A stretch of 64,000 bases of DNA from Prevotella sp. (GTDB taxonomy: Bacteria > Bacteroidota > Bacteroidia > Bacteroidales > Bacteroidaceae), in NCBI GenBank assembly GCA_017847725.1, contig JAGAXW010000025.1:68067-132066 (forward strand), written 5' to 3'. The notes under the pieces were generated by a model, which saw only the letters and a program-made list of their open reading frames with translations, searched no databases and was not told the DNA's origin. A program made the position numbers and the translations under genes. Positions 9,724 to 18,623 of the stretch are shown here, piece by piece; the first letter of the stretch is position 1, and every line of letters begins with the position of its first letter.

Positions 9724-10464
9724 TTATTGGATGAAGCCTTGGCGTCGAAGAGCTTCAAGGAGCCCGGCCGACATCGCTTCGTTGTCTTTCTTGGTATAGC
9801 GGATGTCTGTGAAGACCTGTGCCAGCGTCTCTTTGTGGTTGATGTCGACGAAATGGCGGTTCTCTTCCAGGTTCTCCTTGTATTGATAGTAGGCGTCGAT
9901 GTCCTTGGCAGTATAGTCTTTATACGTCTCCTGGTGGACAAAACTCTCAACGGGCAGACGGTCGCTGAGGCTTCCTTCCTCGGCAGGCCATCCCACGGTG
10001 AGCGTGGCGACGGGCATCGTCAGTTGAGGCAGCTGGAGGGTGTCGATAATCATCTGGGGCATATAGACCGTCGTGCCCAGGTAGCAGTAGCCCAGTCCCT
10101 CTTCGTCCATCAGGTTGCAAAGCGTCTGTGTGAAGAGCAGGGCGTCGATGCTGGCATTGATAAATGACAGGAAGTTGTCGTATCCAGGTTCTGCTTTTCT
10201 GTAGCGGGCCCACTGACTGGTGCGGTTGAAGTCGGCGCAGATAGTCAGCACGACGGGTGCCTGTGTCACCATGGGCTGGTTGAAGTGTGCAGGGGCCAGC
10301 CTCTCCTTCATCTCTGCCGAGCGGGTGACTACGACGCTGTATAGCTGCAGGTTGCCCATTGTTTGTGTACGACTGGCCTCACCCATGAGGCGGTTGAGTA
10401 GCTTTTCGCTCACTTCTTTCTCACTGTATTTGCGAATGCTTCGCCGGGTTGCTAAATTTTTCAT
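9724..10464 (-). CDS. Nitroreductase-family NAD(P)H:FMN oxidoreductase
   Basis: A 246-residue protein starting MKNLATRRSIRKYSEKEV, the usual opening of the FMN-binding nitroreductase fold, with further family features in GLGYCYLGT and the strand MPVATLTVGWP. Members reduce quinones, flavins or nitro compounds in the cytoplasm. The C-terminal 45 residues are rich in charged residues and may be a lid or dimer arm. The start at 10464 was preferred over an in-frame upstream start at 10596 because the family begins at this methionine and a -7-like box (TACCTTCG, minus strand 10469-10476) sits just before it, giving a very short leader. It is divergent from the ribonucleotide reductase gene. Confidence 0.87.
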   Translation of the reverse strand: MKNLATRRSIRKYSEKEVSEKLLNRLMGEASRTQTMGNLQLYSVVVTRSAEMKERLAPAHFNQPMVTQAPVVLTICADFNRTSQWARYRKAEPGYDNFLSFINASIDALLFTQTLCNLMDEEGLGYCYLGTTVYMPQMIIDTLQLPQLTMPVATLTVGWPAEEGSLSDRLPVESFVHQETYKDYTAKDIDAYYQYKENLEENRHFVDINHKETLAQVFTDIRYTKKDNEAMSAGLLEALRRQGFIQ

Positions 10465-10468
10465 GCTG

Positions 10469-10476
10469 CGAAGGTA
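10469..10476 (-). promoter_or_regulatory. -7-like element for nitroreductase gene
   Basis: The minus strand reads TACCTTCG, one base off TAnnTTTG, five bases before the start codon. The transcript would be nearly leaderless. Confidence 0.5.
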
Positions 10477-10551
10477 CGAAGAGTTTTCTAAACCGGGAAA
10501 CTTTTTAAGAAGATTTAGGTGAAAAGTTTCCATGATTAGAAAACTAATATG

Positions 10552-10559
10552 TACCTTTG
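10552..10559 (+). promoter_or_regulatory. -7 promoter element for class II ribonucleotide reductase gene
   Basis: TACCTTTG on the plus strand, 15 bp before the ATG at 10574. It places transcription initiation downstream of the longer in-frame start at 10532, which can therefore be discarded. Confidence 0.72.
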
Positions 10560-10573
10560 CATCCAAAATTTTC

Positions 10574-13162
10574 ATGACTTTTATGCAGACATACACGTAT
10601 GACGAGGCCTTCGAAGCCTCTTTAGCTTATTTTGGCGGCGACGAGCTGGCTGCTCGCGTCTGGGTGAACAAGTATGCGATGAAGGATTCCTTCGGCAATA
10701 TCTATGAGAAATCACCCGAGCAGATGCATTGGCGCATAGCCAACGAGATCGCCCGCATCGAGAATAAATATAAGAACCCGCTTTCTGCGCAGGAGGTCTT
10801 CGACCTGCTTGATCATTTTCGCTATATAATTCCCGCAGGCAGTCCGATGACGGGCATCGGCAACAACTATCAGATAGCCTCATTGTCCAACTGCTTCGTT
10901 ATCGGTCTTGACGGCAATGCCGACTCCTATGGCGGCGTGATGCGCATCGACGAGGAACAGGTGCAGCTGATGAAACGGCGTGGCGGAGTGGGGCATGACC
11001 TGAGCCACATTCGTCCGAAGGGACAGCCTGTCAACAATTCGGCGCTGACCTCCACGGGTCTGGTGCCTTTCATGGAGCGCTATAGTAACAGTACACGCGA
11101 GGTGGCGCAAGACGGTCGTCGCGGTGCGCTGATGCTGTCGGTCAGCATCAAGCATCCCGACTCTGAGGCATTCATCGATGCCAAGATGACAGAGGGTAAG
11201 GTGACGGGTGCCAATGTCTCTGTGAAGATAGACGATGCCTTCATGGAGGCTGCCACACAGGACAAGCCGTATGTGCAGCAGTTCCCCATTACGGGTGATC
11301 ATCCCGATGTACGCAAGGAGATTTCAGCCAAGGCTCTGTGGGAGAAGATAGTCCACAATGCTTGGAAGAGCGCTGAGCCGGGTGTCCTCTTCTGGGATAC
11401 CATCCTGCGTGAGAGTCTGCCCGACTGTTATGCTGACCTCGGCTTTCGCACGGTTTCCACCAACCCCTGCGGCGAGATACCCCTCTGTCCCTATGACTCC
11501 TGCCGTCTGTTGAGCATCAATCTCTATTCCTATGTACGGAATGCCTTTACCCAGCAGGCCTATTTCGACTACGAACTGTTCAAGAAGCATGTACAGATGG
11601 CCCAGCGCCTGATGGACGACATCGTCGACCTGGAGCTGGAGAAGATAGACCTCATACTGGAGAAGATAGACAGCGACCCCCAGTCTATGGAGGTAAAAGG
11701 AGCCGAGAAACATCTGTGGGAGAAGATCAAGGCCAAGAGCTCGAAGGGGCGCCGCACGGGTGTGGGCATTACAGCCGAGGGTGACATGATTGCCGCCATG
11801 GGACTGCGCTATGGTACGCAAGAGGCCACCGATTTTTCGGTAGAGGTTCATAAGACGTTGGCGCTCAATGCTTATCGCTCCAGTGTCGAGATGGCTCGTG
11901 AGCGTGGCGCCTTTGATATCTTCGATGCCCGTCGTGAGGCTCAGAATCCCTTTATGCTCCGCATGAAGGCTGCCGACGAGCAGCTCTATCAAGATATGGT
12001 GAAATACGGTCGCCGTAATATCGCCTGCCTGACCATCGCCCCCACGGGTACCACCAGTCTGATGACCCAGACCACCAGTGGCATTGAGCCTGTATTCCTG
12101 CCTGTCTACAAGCGCCGCCGCAAGGTGAATCCCAACGATACCGACGTCCGTGTAGACTTTGTCGACGAGGTGGGCGACTCGTTTGAAGAGTATATCGTCT
12201 ATCATCCCAAATTCATGGAGTGGATGAAGGTGAACGGCTTTGATACTACCAAGCGCTATACGCAGGAGGAGATTGACGACCTGGTGAGCCGGTCGCCCTA
12301 TTACAAGGCTACGGCCAACGATGTCGACTGGCTGATGAAGGTGCGCATGCAGGGCGCTATCCAAAAGTGGGTAGACCACTCTATCAGCGTCACCGTCAAC
12401 CTGCCCAACGATGTCAACGAGGCTCTTGTCAATCGGCTTTACGTAGAGGCATGGCGCTCCGGCTGTAAGGGGTGCACCATCTATCGCGACGGTTCTCGTG
12501 CCGGCGTGATGGTGTCTGTTACCAAGAAGGAGAAGAAGGACAATAAAGAGGGCGACACTACGAAGGACAATAACATGGAGGCGAAGATGGCTTCCCCCTG
12601 CCAGCATCCCGAGGTCACGGAGGTACGTCCCAAGGAGCTGGAGTGCGACGTGGTGCGTTTCCAGAACAATAAAGACAAGTGGGTGGCCTTTGTCGGCTTG
12701 CTGGATGGCTATCCCTACGAGATATTTACGGGTCTTCAGGACGACGAGGAGGGCATTCTGCTCCCCAAGTCGGTCACCAAGGGCAAGATTATCAAGCAGA
12801 TGAACGAGGACGGCACCAAGCGCTATGACTTCCAGTTTGAGAACAAGCGAGGCTACAAGACAACGGTTGAGGGCCTCTCAGAAAAGTTCAACCCCGAATA
12901 CTGGAACTATGCCAAGCTGATTTCCGGTGTGCTACGCTACCGTATGCCTATCGACCATGTCATCAAGCTCGTATCCTCGCTGCAGCTGAAGTCCGAGAGC
13001 ATCAACACGTGGAAAGTCGGCGTAGAGCGTGCCCTGAAGAAATATATTGTCGACGGTACCGAGGCCAAAGGCCAGAAGTGTCCCAACTGTGGCGCTGAGA
13101 GCCTGGTCTATCAGGAAGGCTGTCTGATATGTAAAAACTGTGGTTCGAGCCGATGCGGGTAA
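10574..13162 (+). CDS. nrdJ: Adenosylcobalamin-dependent (class II) ribonucleoside-diphosphate reductase
   Basis: About 862 residues. The enzyme converts ribonucleotides to deoxyribonucleotides using vitamin B12 and needs no oxygen, fitting an anaerobe. The active-site segment NPCGEIPLC lies near residues 297-305, TIAPTGTTS near 487, and SNCFVIGLDGN earlier in the barrel. The C-terminus has a cysteine cluster (CPNCG, CLICKNCG, SSRCG) of the kind proposed to re-reduce the active site or bind zinc. The start could also be the ATG at 10583 (MQTYTYDE); both lie just downstream of the -7 box. The last 10 bases overlap folB. No cobalamin riboswitch was seen upstream, where the leader is only a few bases long. 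Confidence 0.92.
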   Translation: MTFMQTYTYDEAFEASLAYFGGDELAARVWVNKYAMKDSFGNIYEKSPEQMHWRIANEIARIENKYKNPLSAQEVFDLLDHFRYIIPAGSPMTGIGNNYQIASLSNCFVIGLDGNADSYGGVMRIDEEQVQLMKRRGGVGHDLSHIRPKGQPVNNSALTSTGLVPFMERYSNSTREVAQDGRRGALMLSVSIKHPDSEAFIDAKMTEGKVTGANVSVKIDDAFMEAATQDKPYVQQFPITGDHPDVRKEISAKALWEKIVHNAWKSAEPGVLFWDTILRESLPDCYADLGFRTVSTNPCGEIPLCPYDSCRLLSINLYSYVRNAFTQQAYFDYELFKKHVQMAQRLMDDIVDLELEKIDLILEKIDSDPQSMEVKGAEKHLWEKIKAKSSKGRRTGVGITAEGDMIAAMGLRYGTQEATDFSVEVHKTLALNAYRSSVEMARERGAFDIFDARREAQNPFMLRMKAADEQLYQDMVKYGRRNIACLTIAPTGTTSLMTQTTSGIEPVFLPVYKRRRKVNPNDTDVRVDFVDEVGDSFEEYIVYHPKFMEWMKVNGFDTTKRYTQEEIDDLVSRSPYYKATANDVDWLMKVRMQGAIQKWVDHSISVTVNLPNDVNEALVNRLYVEAWRSGCKGCTIYRDGSRAGVMVSVTKKEKKDNKEGDTTKDNNMEAKMASPCQHPEVTEVRPKELECDVVRFQNNKDKWVAFVGLLDGYPYEIFTGLQDDEEGILLPKSVTKGKIIKQMNEDGTKRYDFQFENKRGYKTTVEGLSEKFNPEYWNYAKLISGVLRYRMPIDHVIKLVSSLQLKSESINTWKVGVERALKKYIVDGTEAKGQKCPNCGAESLVYQEGCLICKNCGSSRCG

Positions 13163-13536
13163 AAGAGAGTTACATCAGTCTGCGCGATATGCGCTTCCAC
13201 GCCTATCATGGCGTGATGCCCCAAGAGCGTGAGGTGGGTGCCGACTTCCTGGTGTCGCTGCGTGCCAAGGTCGACGTGTCGGCAGCCTTCGACCATGATA
13301 TGGTGGAGGTAACTCTCAACTATGCAGACCTTTACGAGGTCGTCAAGTTCGAGATGCTCCACCCCTCGATGCTCATAGAGCATGTCGCGTGCCGCATTGG
13401 TCAGGCTGTCTTCGAAGCCTTTCCGCAGGTGTGCGAACTGGAATTGTCGGTCACCAAGGTCAATCCCCCGATGGGTGCCGACTGCGCAGGTGCCAGTGTC
13501 GAGCTATATTTAATAAATGATAAAACTGTAAAGTAA
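13153..13536 (+). CDS. folB: Dihydroneopterin aldolase
   Basis: A 127-residue protein matching the short FolB family, which converts 7,8-dihydroneopterin to 6-hydroxymethyl-dihydropterin in folate synthesis. Recognisable features are LRDMRFHAYHGVMPQERE at the N-terminus, the catalytic-site region LNYADLYEVV, LIEHVACRI, and the closing strand with a VTKVNPP motif. Its start overlaps the 3' end of the class II reductase gene by 10 bases, so it is probably translated from the same message. Confidence 0.9.
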   Translation: MRVKESYISLRDMRFHAYHGVMPQEREVGADFLVSLRAKVDVSAAFDHDMVEVTLNYADLYEVVKFEMLHPSMLIEHVACRIGQAVFEAFPQVCELELSVTKVNPPMGADCAGASVELYLINDKTVK

Positions 13537-13562
13537 CTGCACTCTATTTGTCAGAAAATAAG

Positions 13563-13570
13563 TACCTTTG
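13563..13570 (+). promoter_or_regulatory. -7 promoter element for amidase gene
   Basis: TACCTTTG, eight bases before the amidase ATG at 13579, predicting a nearly leaderless transcript. Confidence 0.65.
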
Positions 13571-13578
13571 CACACACG

Positions 13579-14868
13579 ATGAAGAATAGGTTATTGGTTC
13601 TTTTATGGATGACGCTGGGTGTTGTGGCATTAGCCGTTGCAGCCAACAAGAAGTTTACGCTGGTCATTGATGCCGGACATGGCGGTCATGATGCCGGCGC
13701 CTTGGGAGCAATCACCAAGGAGAAGACCATCAACCTGAACGTGTCGCTGGCCTTTGGCCGATATGTAGAGCGCAACTGTCCTGACGTGCGGGTTATATAC
13801 ACCCGTAAGACCGATGTCTTTGTGCCGTTGCACACCCGTGCCGACATTGCCAACCGTAACAAGGCCGACCTCTTTATCTCGATACACACCAACTCACTGC
13901 CTCGCGGCCATGTGGCACGTGGCATGGAGACCTATACGTTGGGTATGCACCGTGCCTCCGACAACCTTGACGTGGCCAAGCGTGAGAACTCGGTCATCCT
14001 GATAGAGAAGGACTATAAGCAGCGTTATCAGGGCTTCGACCCCAATTCGTCTGAGAGCTATATCATGTTTGAGTTCATACAGGATCATAATATGGCCCAG
14101 AGCGTAGAGCTTGCCAAGTTTGTGCAGCGGCGCACCTGTGCGCTGGCCAACCGTCCGAACAAGGGTGTCAAGCAGGCCGGCTTTCTGGTACTCCGTGAGA
14201 CCTCGATGCCCAGTTGCCTGATAGAATTGGGATTCATCTCCACCTCTGACGAGGAGCGTTTCCTACATTCCGAAAGCGGCGTCGACCAGATGGCTCGCGG
14301 CATTTATCAGGCTTTTCTGGACTATAAGCGCAAATATGATAAGAATATCAGTGTGCCGTACCGGGCCGAGTCTGTTCAGGAGGTGAAGGTTCCGACCGTG
14401 GTTCCCAAGAAAGCCCCTGAGGCCGATGCCGACTCGACAGCAACTCGTACCGCTGTCCAGCCTGTGGCATCTCAGTCCGAGGCAGAACAGCCCGCCTCCG
14501 TCCGACCCGTACCTGATCAGGCTGTCGCTGCTCGACCGCAGCAACCCTCAGCACCCGTGGCCGAGCCCGTTCTGAAACCGGCAGAGACGGCGCAGCCCGT
14601 CTTCAAGGTACAGATTCTCACCAGTTCTTTCAAACTGGGCAAGAACGCGTCTCAGTTGAAGGGACATGGCGAAGCCGACTACTACGAGGAGGGTGGATGC
14701 TATAAGTATACCGTAGGTGCCTCGAACGACTATAACGAAATATACAGATTGCGCAAGACGCTGATTGGCAGTTTCCCGCAGGCATTCATCATCGCCTTCA
14801 AGGAAGGGCAGAAGATGAACGTCCAGCAGGCCATTCAGGAGTTTAAGGCCAATAGAAACAAAAGATAA
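13579..14868 (+). CDS. N-acetylmuramoyl-L-alanine amidase with C-terminal SPOR-like segment
   Basis: A 429-residue exported protein. Residues 1-22 form a signal peptide ending near VAAN. The Amidase_3 zinc hydrolase domain follows, with IDAGHGGHDAGALG (first zinc histidine), the glutamate in EKTINLN, SIHTNS, and the catalytic region LIELGFIS. It cleaves the bond between MurNAc and the stem peptide in the periplasm. Residues about 255-335 are a low-complexity linker rich in Pro, Ala, Val and Glu. The final 90 residues (beginning FKVQILTSSF) look like a peptidoglycan-binding SPOR-type domain. It is 13 bp upstream of the MCE gene, suggesting a cell-envelope operon. Confidence 0.9.
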   Translation: MKNRLLVLLWMTLGVVALAVAANKKFTLVIDAGHGGHDAGALGAITKEKTINLNVSLAFGRYVERNCPDVRVIYTRKTDVFVPLHTRADIANRNKADLFISIHTNSLPRGHVARGMETYTLGMHRASDNLDVAKRENSVILIEKDYKQRYQGFDPNSSESYIMFEFIQDHNMAQSVELAKFVQRRTCALANRPNKGVKQAGFLVLRETSMPSCLIELGFISTSDEERFLHSESGVDQMARGIYQAFLDYKRKYDKNISVPYRAESVQEVKVPTVVPKKAPEADADSTATRTAVQPVASQSEAEQPASVRPVPDQAVAARPQQPSAPVAEPVLKPAETAQPVFKVQILTSSFKLGKNASQLKGHGEADYYEEGGCYKYTVGASNDYNEIYRLRKTLIGSFPQAFIIAFKEGQKMNVQQAIQEFKANRNKR

Positions 14869-14881
14869 GAAAACAAACAGC

Positions 14882-15787
14882 ATGAAGTTCTTTACTAAAG
14901 AAGTGAAAATAGCCCTGGTATCGATACTCGGTATCGTAGTGCTTTTCTGTGGGATGCAGTTCTTGAAGGGTTTGTCGATGTTCAGCAACGACGATTCGTA
15001 CTATGTGACATTCTCCGACGTCAGTGGCCTGTCGGCTTCGGCGCCGGTCTACGCCAACGGCTACAAGGTCGGTGTCGTCAAGAGCATCGTCTACGATTAT
15101 GCCTCGCAGGGAAAGATTGTTGCCGTGGTAGGCATGGACAAGCAGATGCGTGTACCCAAGGGCTCTCGTGCCGAGATAGCCAGCGACCTGCTGGGCAACA
15201 TCAAGGTAAATATTGTCTTGGGCACCGACCCGCTCAACATCATATCGAAAGGTGACACCATCCCCGGAACCAAGGAGATGGGCATGATGAGCAAGATTGG
15301 TGAACTCATGCCCTCTGTAGAGGCTATGCTGCCCAAGATGGACTCCATCCTGAACAGTCTTAATACGCTGCTGTCCGACCCTGCCCTGCGCAATACACTG
15401 CACCATGTCGAGGGAATGACGGGGCATCTTGAGGCCACCAGTCAAGAACTGCAGACACTCTCCACCTCGCTGAATCGCGAAATGCCCACCATGATGCACA
15501 AGGCCAATGGTGTGCTCGACAATACGCAGCAACTCACGGCCAACCTCTCGGCTATCGACGTAGCCACGATGACGGCCAAGGTCAACCAGACGCTGGCCAA
15601 CGTAGAGCAGATGACGGCCAAGCTCAATAGCAATGAGGGAACGCTGGGACTGCTGATGCGTGATGCGTCACTCTATAATAGCCTCAATTCGACGGTCCAG
15701 TCAGCCGATTCGCTGTTGGTAGATTTGAAGGCACATCCTAAGCGCTACGTTCATTTCTCGATATTCGGAAAATCAGACAAAAAATAG
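14882..15787 (+). CDS. MCE/MlaD-family lipid transport protein
   Basis: A 301-residue protein with one N-terminal membrane anchor (residues about 8-28) and an MCE domain at about 35-120, including FSDVSGLSASAPVYANGYKVG. MCE proteins form periplasmic rings that move phospholipids between membranes, usually with an ABC transporter that is not encoded here. The C-terminal half is a long predicted helical region with repeating ANLSAIDVATM- and ANVEQMTAKL-like stretches, typical of the stalk in single-domain MCE proteins. It is likely co-transcribed with the upstream amidase gene. Confidence 0.88.
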   Translation: MKFFTKEVKIALVSILGIVVLFCGMQFLKGLSMFSNDDSYYVTFSDVSGLSASAPVYANGYKVGVVKSIVYDYASQGKIVAVVGMDKQMRVPKGSRAEIASDLLGNIKVNIVLGTDPLNIISKGDTIPGTKEMGMMSKIGELMPSVEAMLPKMDSILNSLNTLLSDPALRNTLHHVEGMTGHLEATSQELQTLSTSLNREMPTMMHKANGVLDNTQQLTANLSAIDVATMTAKVNQTLANVEQMTAKLNSNEGTLGLLMRDASLYNSLNSTVQSADSLLVDLKAHPKRYVHFSIFGKSDKK

Positions 15788-16150
15788 TGTCTATTTTAAT
15801 TTTGTCTAAATAATTCCCGAGAGTAAAATTCTTTGTACTTGGCGTTTGCAACTTGCTGATATATCAGTTCTTTGAGTGGCACGCGAATGAAATTTTTGCA
15901 CAGGGTTGGATTGGTGTGCGCTAATATCGTAAAATATTGTTTTGTAGGCAGATACAAATACGCAAGAGCCCTTGAGATTAAAAAGTCTTAAAAGGATGTA
16001 ATGGCTCTGAAAATCAGCACGTTACAAAAACCGTAATAGGACGGTCCAAAATCGACGTTTTGCAACATTACAAAAAAATTACGAACTTTGCACTTGAAAA
16101 TAGAATTAACCTAACAAGTGAACTCTTTATATAAATAATTATATCGCCGC
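15788..16150 (+). other. Intergenic region upstream of dnaA
   Basis: A 363-bp AT-rich stretch without a credible gene. It holds several small inverted repeats (ACCGT/ACGGT at 16030-16045; CAAAA/TTTTG at 16047-16062; AGAGCC/GGCTCT at 15965 and 16003) and a weak -7-like GAACTTTG at 16083-16090 that could serve dnaA. A segment at 15836-15855 (ACTTGGCGTTTGCAACTTG) resembles one in the fimbrial leader at 18694-18713. I saw no cluster of DnaA boxes, so this is not clearly a replication origin. Confidence 0.5.
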
Positions 16151-17560
16151 ATGGTAAAAAATCCAAAGGCGCTTTGGGACAACTGCCTTGCCATCATCAA
16201 AGGCAACGTCACGGAGCAACAATACATAGCATGGTTTGAGCCGATTGTCTTCGAGCACTACGACGAAGACAATCAGATGCTCTTGCTGCAGGTGCCGAGC
16301 AGATATTTCTACGAGTACCTGGAGCAATACTATGCGGCTTTGCTGAGCAAGGTGCTCTGCCGTTGCTTTGGAGCCAGCGTGCAGCTGAGCTATCGCATCG
16401 TGGTAGACCGCACCAACCAGCTGACGGTCGACGAAGAGGGTAGTGAGCCCGTCGGTTTCAACGCCCCGGATTCTACAACGCGTGTCAATAAGACTCCTAC
16501 GGTGCTTGACGCCAGCGTGCCCCAGGACCTGAATCCCCAGCTGGATGTGCGCAAGACGTTCCAGAGCTTTATCGAAGGCGACAGCAACAAACTGCCTCGC
16601 ACGGTAGGTCTCTCCATTGCCGAGCATCCGGGCAAGTCGACCTTCAACCCTTTCTTTGTCTACGGCCCGTCCGGCTGTGGCAAGACCCATCTCATCAATG
16701 CCATCGGCATCCGCTGCAAGGAGTTCTACGCCTCCAAGCGTGTACTCTATGTCTCCGCACGCCTGTTTCAGGTGCAGTTTACCGATGCCGTGCGCCAGAA
16801 TACGGTCAACGACTTCATCCAGTTCTATCAGAGCATCGATGTGCTGATTGTCGACGACATTCAGGAGTGGGCCACAGCCTCAAAGACCCTTGATACTTTC
16901 TTCCACATCTTCGACCACCTGTTCCGTCTGGGCAAGCAGATTGTGCTGGCCTCCGACCGTCCGCCTGTCGACTTGTCGGGTGTCAAGGACCGTCTGCTGA
17001 CGCGCTTCTCGTGTGGCTTGGTAGCCGAGTTGGAGAAGCCCAACGTACAGCTCTGTATCGACATTCTGAATGCCAAGTGCCGTCGTGACGGTCTGAAGAT
17101 ACCAGCCGATGTCATCCGTTTTATTGCTGAGACCGCCAATGGCAGCGTGCGCGATTTGGAGGGTGTCATCAATTCGCTCTTGGCCAACTCTATCGTCTAC
17201 AATTCTAATATCGACATGCGTCTGGCCGAGCGCGTCATCAAGCGCGCCGTCAAGATTGACAACCGTCCGCTCACCATTGATGACATTGTCGACAAGGTGT
17301 GTGGCCACTACGGGGTCAGTCAGCAGCAGGTGTTCAGCCGCAGTCGCAAGCGCGACTATGTACTGGTGCGCCAGGTGTCTATGTATCTGGCTCAGAAGTA
17401 CACCAAGATGCCTGCCTCGCGCATAGGTCAGCTCATCGGTGGCCGCGACCACTCAACGGTTATCCACAGCTGTTCCACCATCGAGCAGCGCCTGAAGGTA
17501 GACAAGTCGTTCTCTGCTGAGTTGAACAGCATCGAAAACTCGTTCAAGTTAAAAAAATAG
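16151..17560 (+). CDS. dnaA: Chromosomal replication initiator protein DnaA
   Basis: A 469-residue protein with all four DnaA regions. The N-terminal domain covers about residues 1-90 and is followed by a variable linker. The AAA+ domain has Walker A GPSGCGKTHL near 172 and Walker B VLIVDDIQEW near 230. The C-terminal DNA-binding helix-turn-helix contains GRDHSTVIHSC near 431. It binds DnaA boxes at the origin and opens DNA for replication. The gene stands alone, with no dnaN or recF nearby, which is normal in this phylum. By coincidence of the conserved protein motif, the gene itself contains a perfect TTATCCACA at 17460-17468. Confidence 0.96.
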   Translation: MVKNPKALWDNCLAIIKGNVTEQQYIAWFEPIVFEHYDEDNQMLLLQVPSRYFYEYLEQYYAALLSKVLCRCFGASVQLSYRIVVDRTNQLTVDEEGSEPVGFNAPDSTTRVNKTPTVLDASVPQDLNPQLDVRKTFQSFIEGDSNKLPRTVGLSIAEHPGKSTFNPFFVYGPSGCGKTHLINAIGIRCKEFYASKRVLYVSARLFQVQFTDAVRQNTVNDFIQFYQSIDVLIVDDIQEWATASKTLDTFFHIFDHLFRLGKQIVLASDRPPVDLSGVKDRLLTRFSCGLVAELEKPNVQLCIDILNAKCRRDGLKIPADVIRFIAETANGSVRDLEGVINSLLANSIVYNSNIDMRLAERVIKRAVKIDNRPLTIDDIVDKVCGHYGVSQQQVFSRSRKRDYVLVRQVSMYLAQKYTKMPASRIGQLIGGRDHSTVIHSCSTIEQRLKVDKSFSAELNSIENSFKLKK

Positions 17561-17563
17561 GGT

Positions 17564-17606
17564 AAAAAAAACTGTTAGCTTTCAGCCAATTGCCAAAAGC
17601 TAACAG
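17564..17606 (-). terminator. Rho-independent terminator after nagB
   Basis: An 11-bp stem (17572-17582 with 17596-17606, CTGTTAGCTTT with AAAGCTAACAG). On the minus strand it is followed by a run of eight T, so it terminates nagB; there is no T-tract in the dnaA direction. Confidence 0.82.
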
Positions 17607-17623
17607 CTAAGAGCCAGTCCATA

Positions 17624-18418
17624 TTACAGGAGATTGTCTTTCTCGATATCTTTAAAGTATTTATAGGTAGCCACCTTCAGCTCGTCGGCTGCAGGCTCGT
17701 CGGCAACGATGATGCCGTGCTGGTGCATCTGCAGAGCCGAGATGGTCCACTCGTGTGTTACGGCACCCTCCACGGCAGCCTTCATGGCGCGGGCCTTGTG
17801 GTGACCGTTCACCAGAATCATCACCTCGCGGGCATCCATCACAGTACCCACGCCGACGGTCAGCGCCAGTTTGGGCACCTTGTTGACGTCGTTGTCGAAG
17901 AATCGGCTGTTGGCGATGATGGTGTCTGTGGTCAGCGTCTTCACGCGTGTGCGGCTGGTCAGGCTGGAGTAGGGCTCGTTGAAGGCAATGTGGCCGTCGG
18001 GGCCGATACCTCCGATGAACAGGTCGATGCCGCCGGCCTCCTTGATCATCTCCTCATAGTGTGCACACTCGGCAGCCAGGTCCTTGGCGTTGCCATTGAG
18101 AATGTGAATGTTCTCTTTGGGGCAGTCGATGTGGTCGAACAGGTTGCGGGCCATGAACGAGTGGTAACTTTCGGGATGTACCTCGGGCAGCCCTACGTAT
18201 TCGTCCATGTTGAACGTCAACACGTTCTTGAAGGATACGCGACCCTCCTTGTTGGCTTTCACCAGACAGGCATACATCCCCTCGGGCGAGCTGCCGGTGG
18301 GCAGACCCAGTACAAACGGCTTTTCTTTGGTGGGCTTGAAGGCGTTGATTCGCTCAATGACGTGCTCGGCGGCCCACTGTGACATCTTCTGATAGTCAGG
18401 TTCAATAATAACTCTCAT
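17624..18418 (-). CDS. nagB: Glucosamine-6-phosphate deaminase
   Basis: A 264-residue cytoplasmic enzyme that converts glucosamine-6-phosphate to fructose-6-phosphate and ammonia, linking amino sugar use to glycolysis. Family motifs are [26 protein letters not shown] (with the catalytic aspartate), and [14 protein letters not shown]. The length matches the 266-residue E. coli enzyme. It is convergent with dnaA and has its own promoter (minus-strand TATCTTTG at 18473-18480) and terminator, so it appears monocistronic. Confidence 0.94.
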   Translation of the reverse strand: MRVIIEPDYQKMSQWAAEHVIERINAFKPTKEKPFVLGLPTGSSPEGMYACLVKANKEGRVSFKNVLTFNMDEYVGLPEVHPESYHSFMARNLFDHIDCPKENIHILNGNAKDLAAECAHYEEMIKEAGGIDLFIGGIGPDGHIAFNEPYSSLTSRTRVKTLTTDTIIANSRFFDNDVNKVPKLALTVGVGTVMDAREVMILVNGHHKARAMKAAVEGAVTHEWTISALQMHQHGIIVADEPAADELKVATYKYFKDIEKDNLL

Positions 18419-18472
18419 AAGCCTAGTGATTTAATGATTTACTATTTTTTTTATTAGTTTTTTTTTCGCCTG

Positions 18473-18480
18473 CAAAGATA
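18473..18480 (-). promoter_or_regulatory. -7 promoter element for nagB
   Basis: TATCTTTG on the minus strand, about 55 bp before the nagB start at 18418. Confidence 0.7.
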
Positions 18481-18609
18481 ATAATTTTACAGAATACAAT
18501 GGCACAAAGAGGAAAAGAATTTCAGCTTTCGCCCCAAAAATCTTGTGGGAAGTAATCCTATCGTATGTGAATTTGTAGGTAAAGATTTGGATTTTCTGAA
18601 AATATTCCT

Positions 18610-18617
18610 TAACTTTG
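18610..18617 (+). promoter_or_regulatory. -7 promoter element for fimbrial leader transcript
   Basis: TAACTTTG fits TAnnTTTG exactly. No start codon of a recognised gene follows until 19009, so a transcript from here would carry a leader of about 385 nt ahead of the AraC-type regulator. Confidence 0.5.
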
Positions 18618-18623
18618 CATTTG

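Noticed and set aside
10464-10574. Cobalamin riboswitch before the B12-dependent reductase
   Set aside because: The predicted leader is only a few bases long and no B12-box motif was seen.
15788-16150. Replication origin next to dnaA
   Set aside because: No cluster of DnaA boxes and no typical AT-rich unwinding region beyond general AT richness; origins in this phylum are often not beside dnaA.
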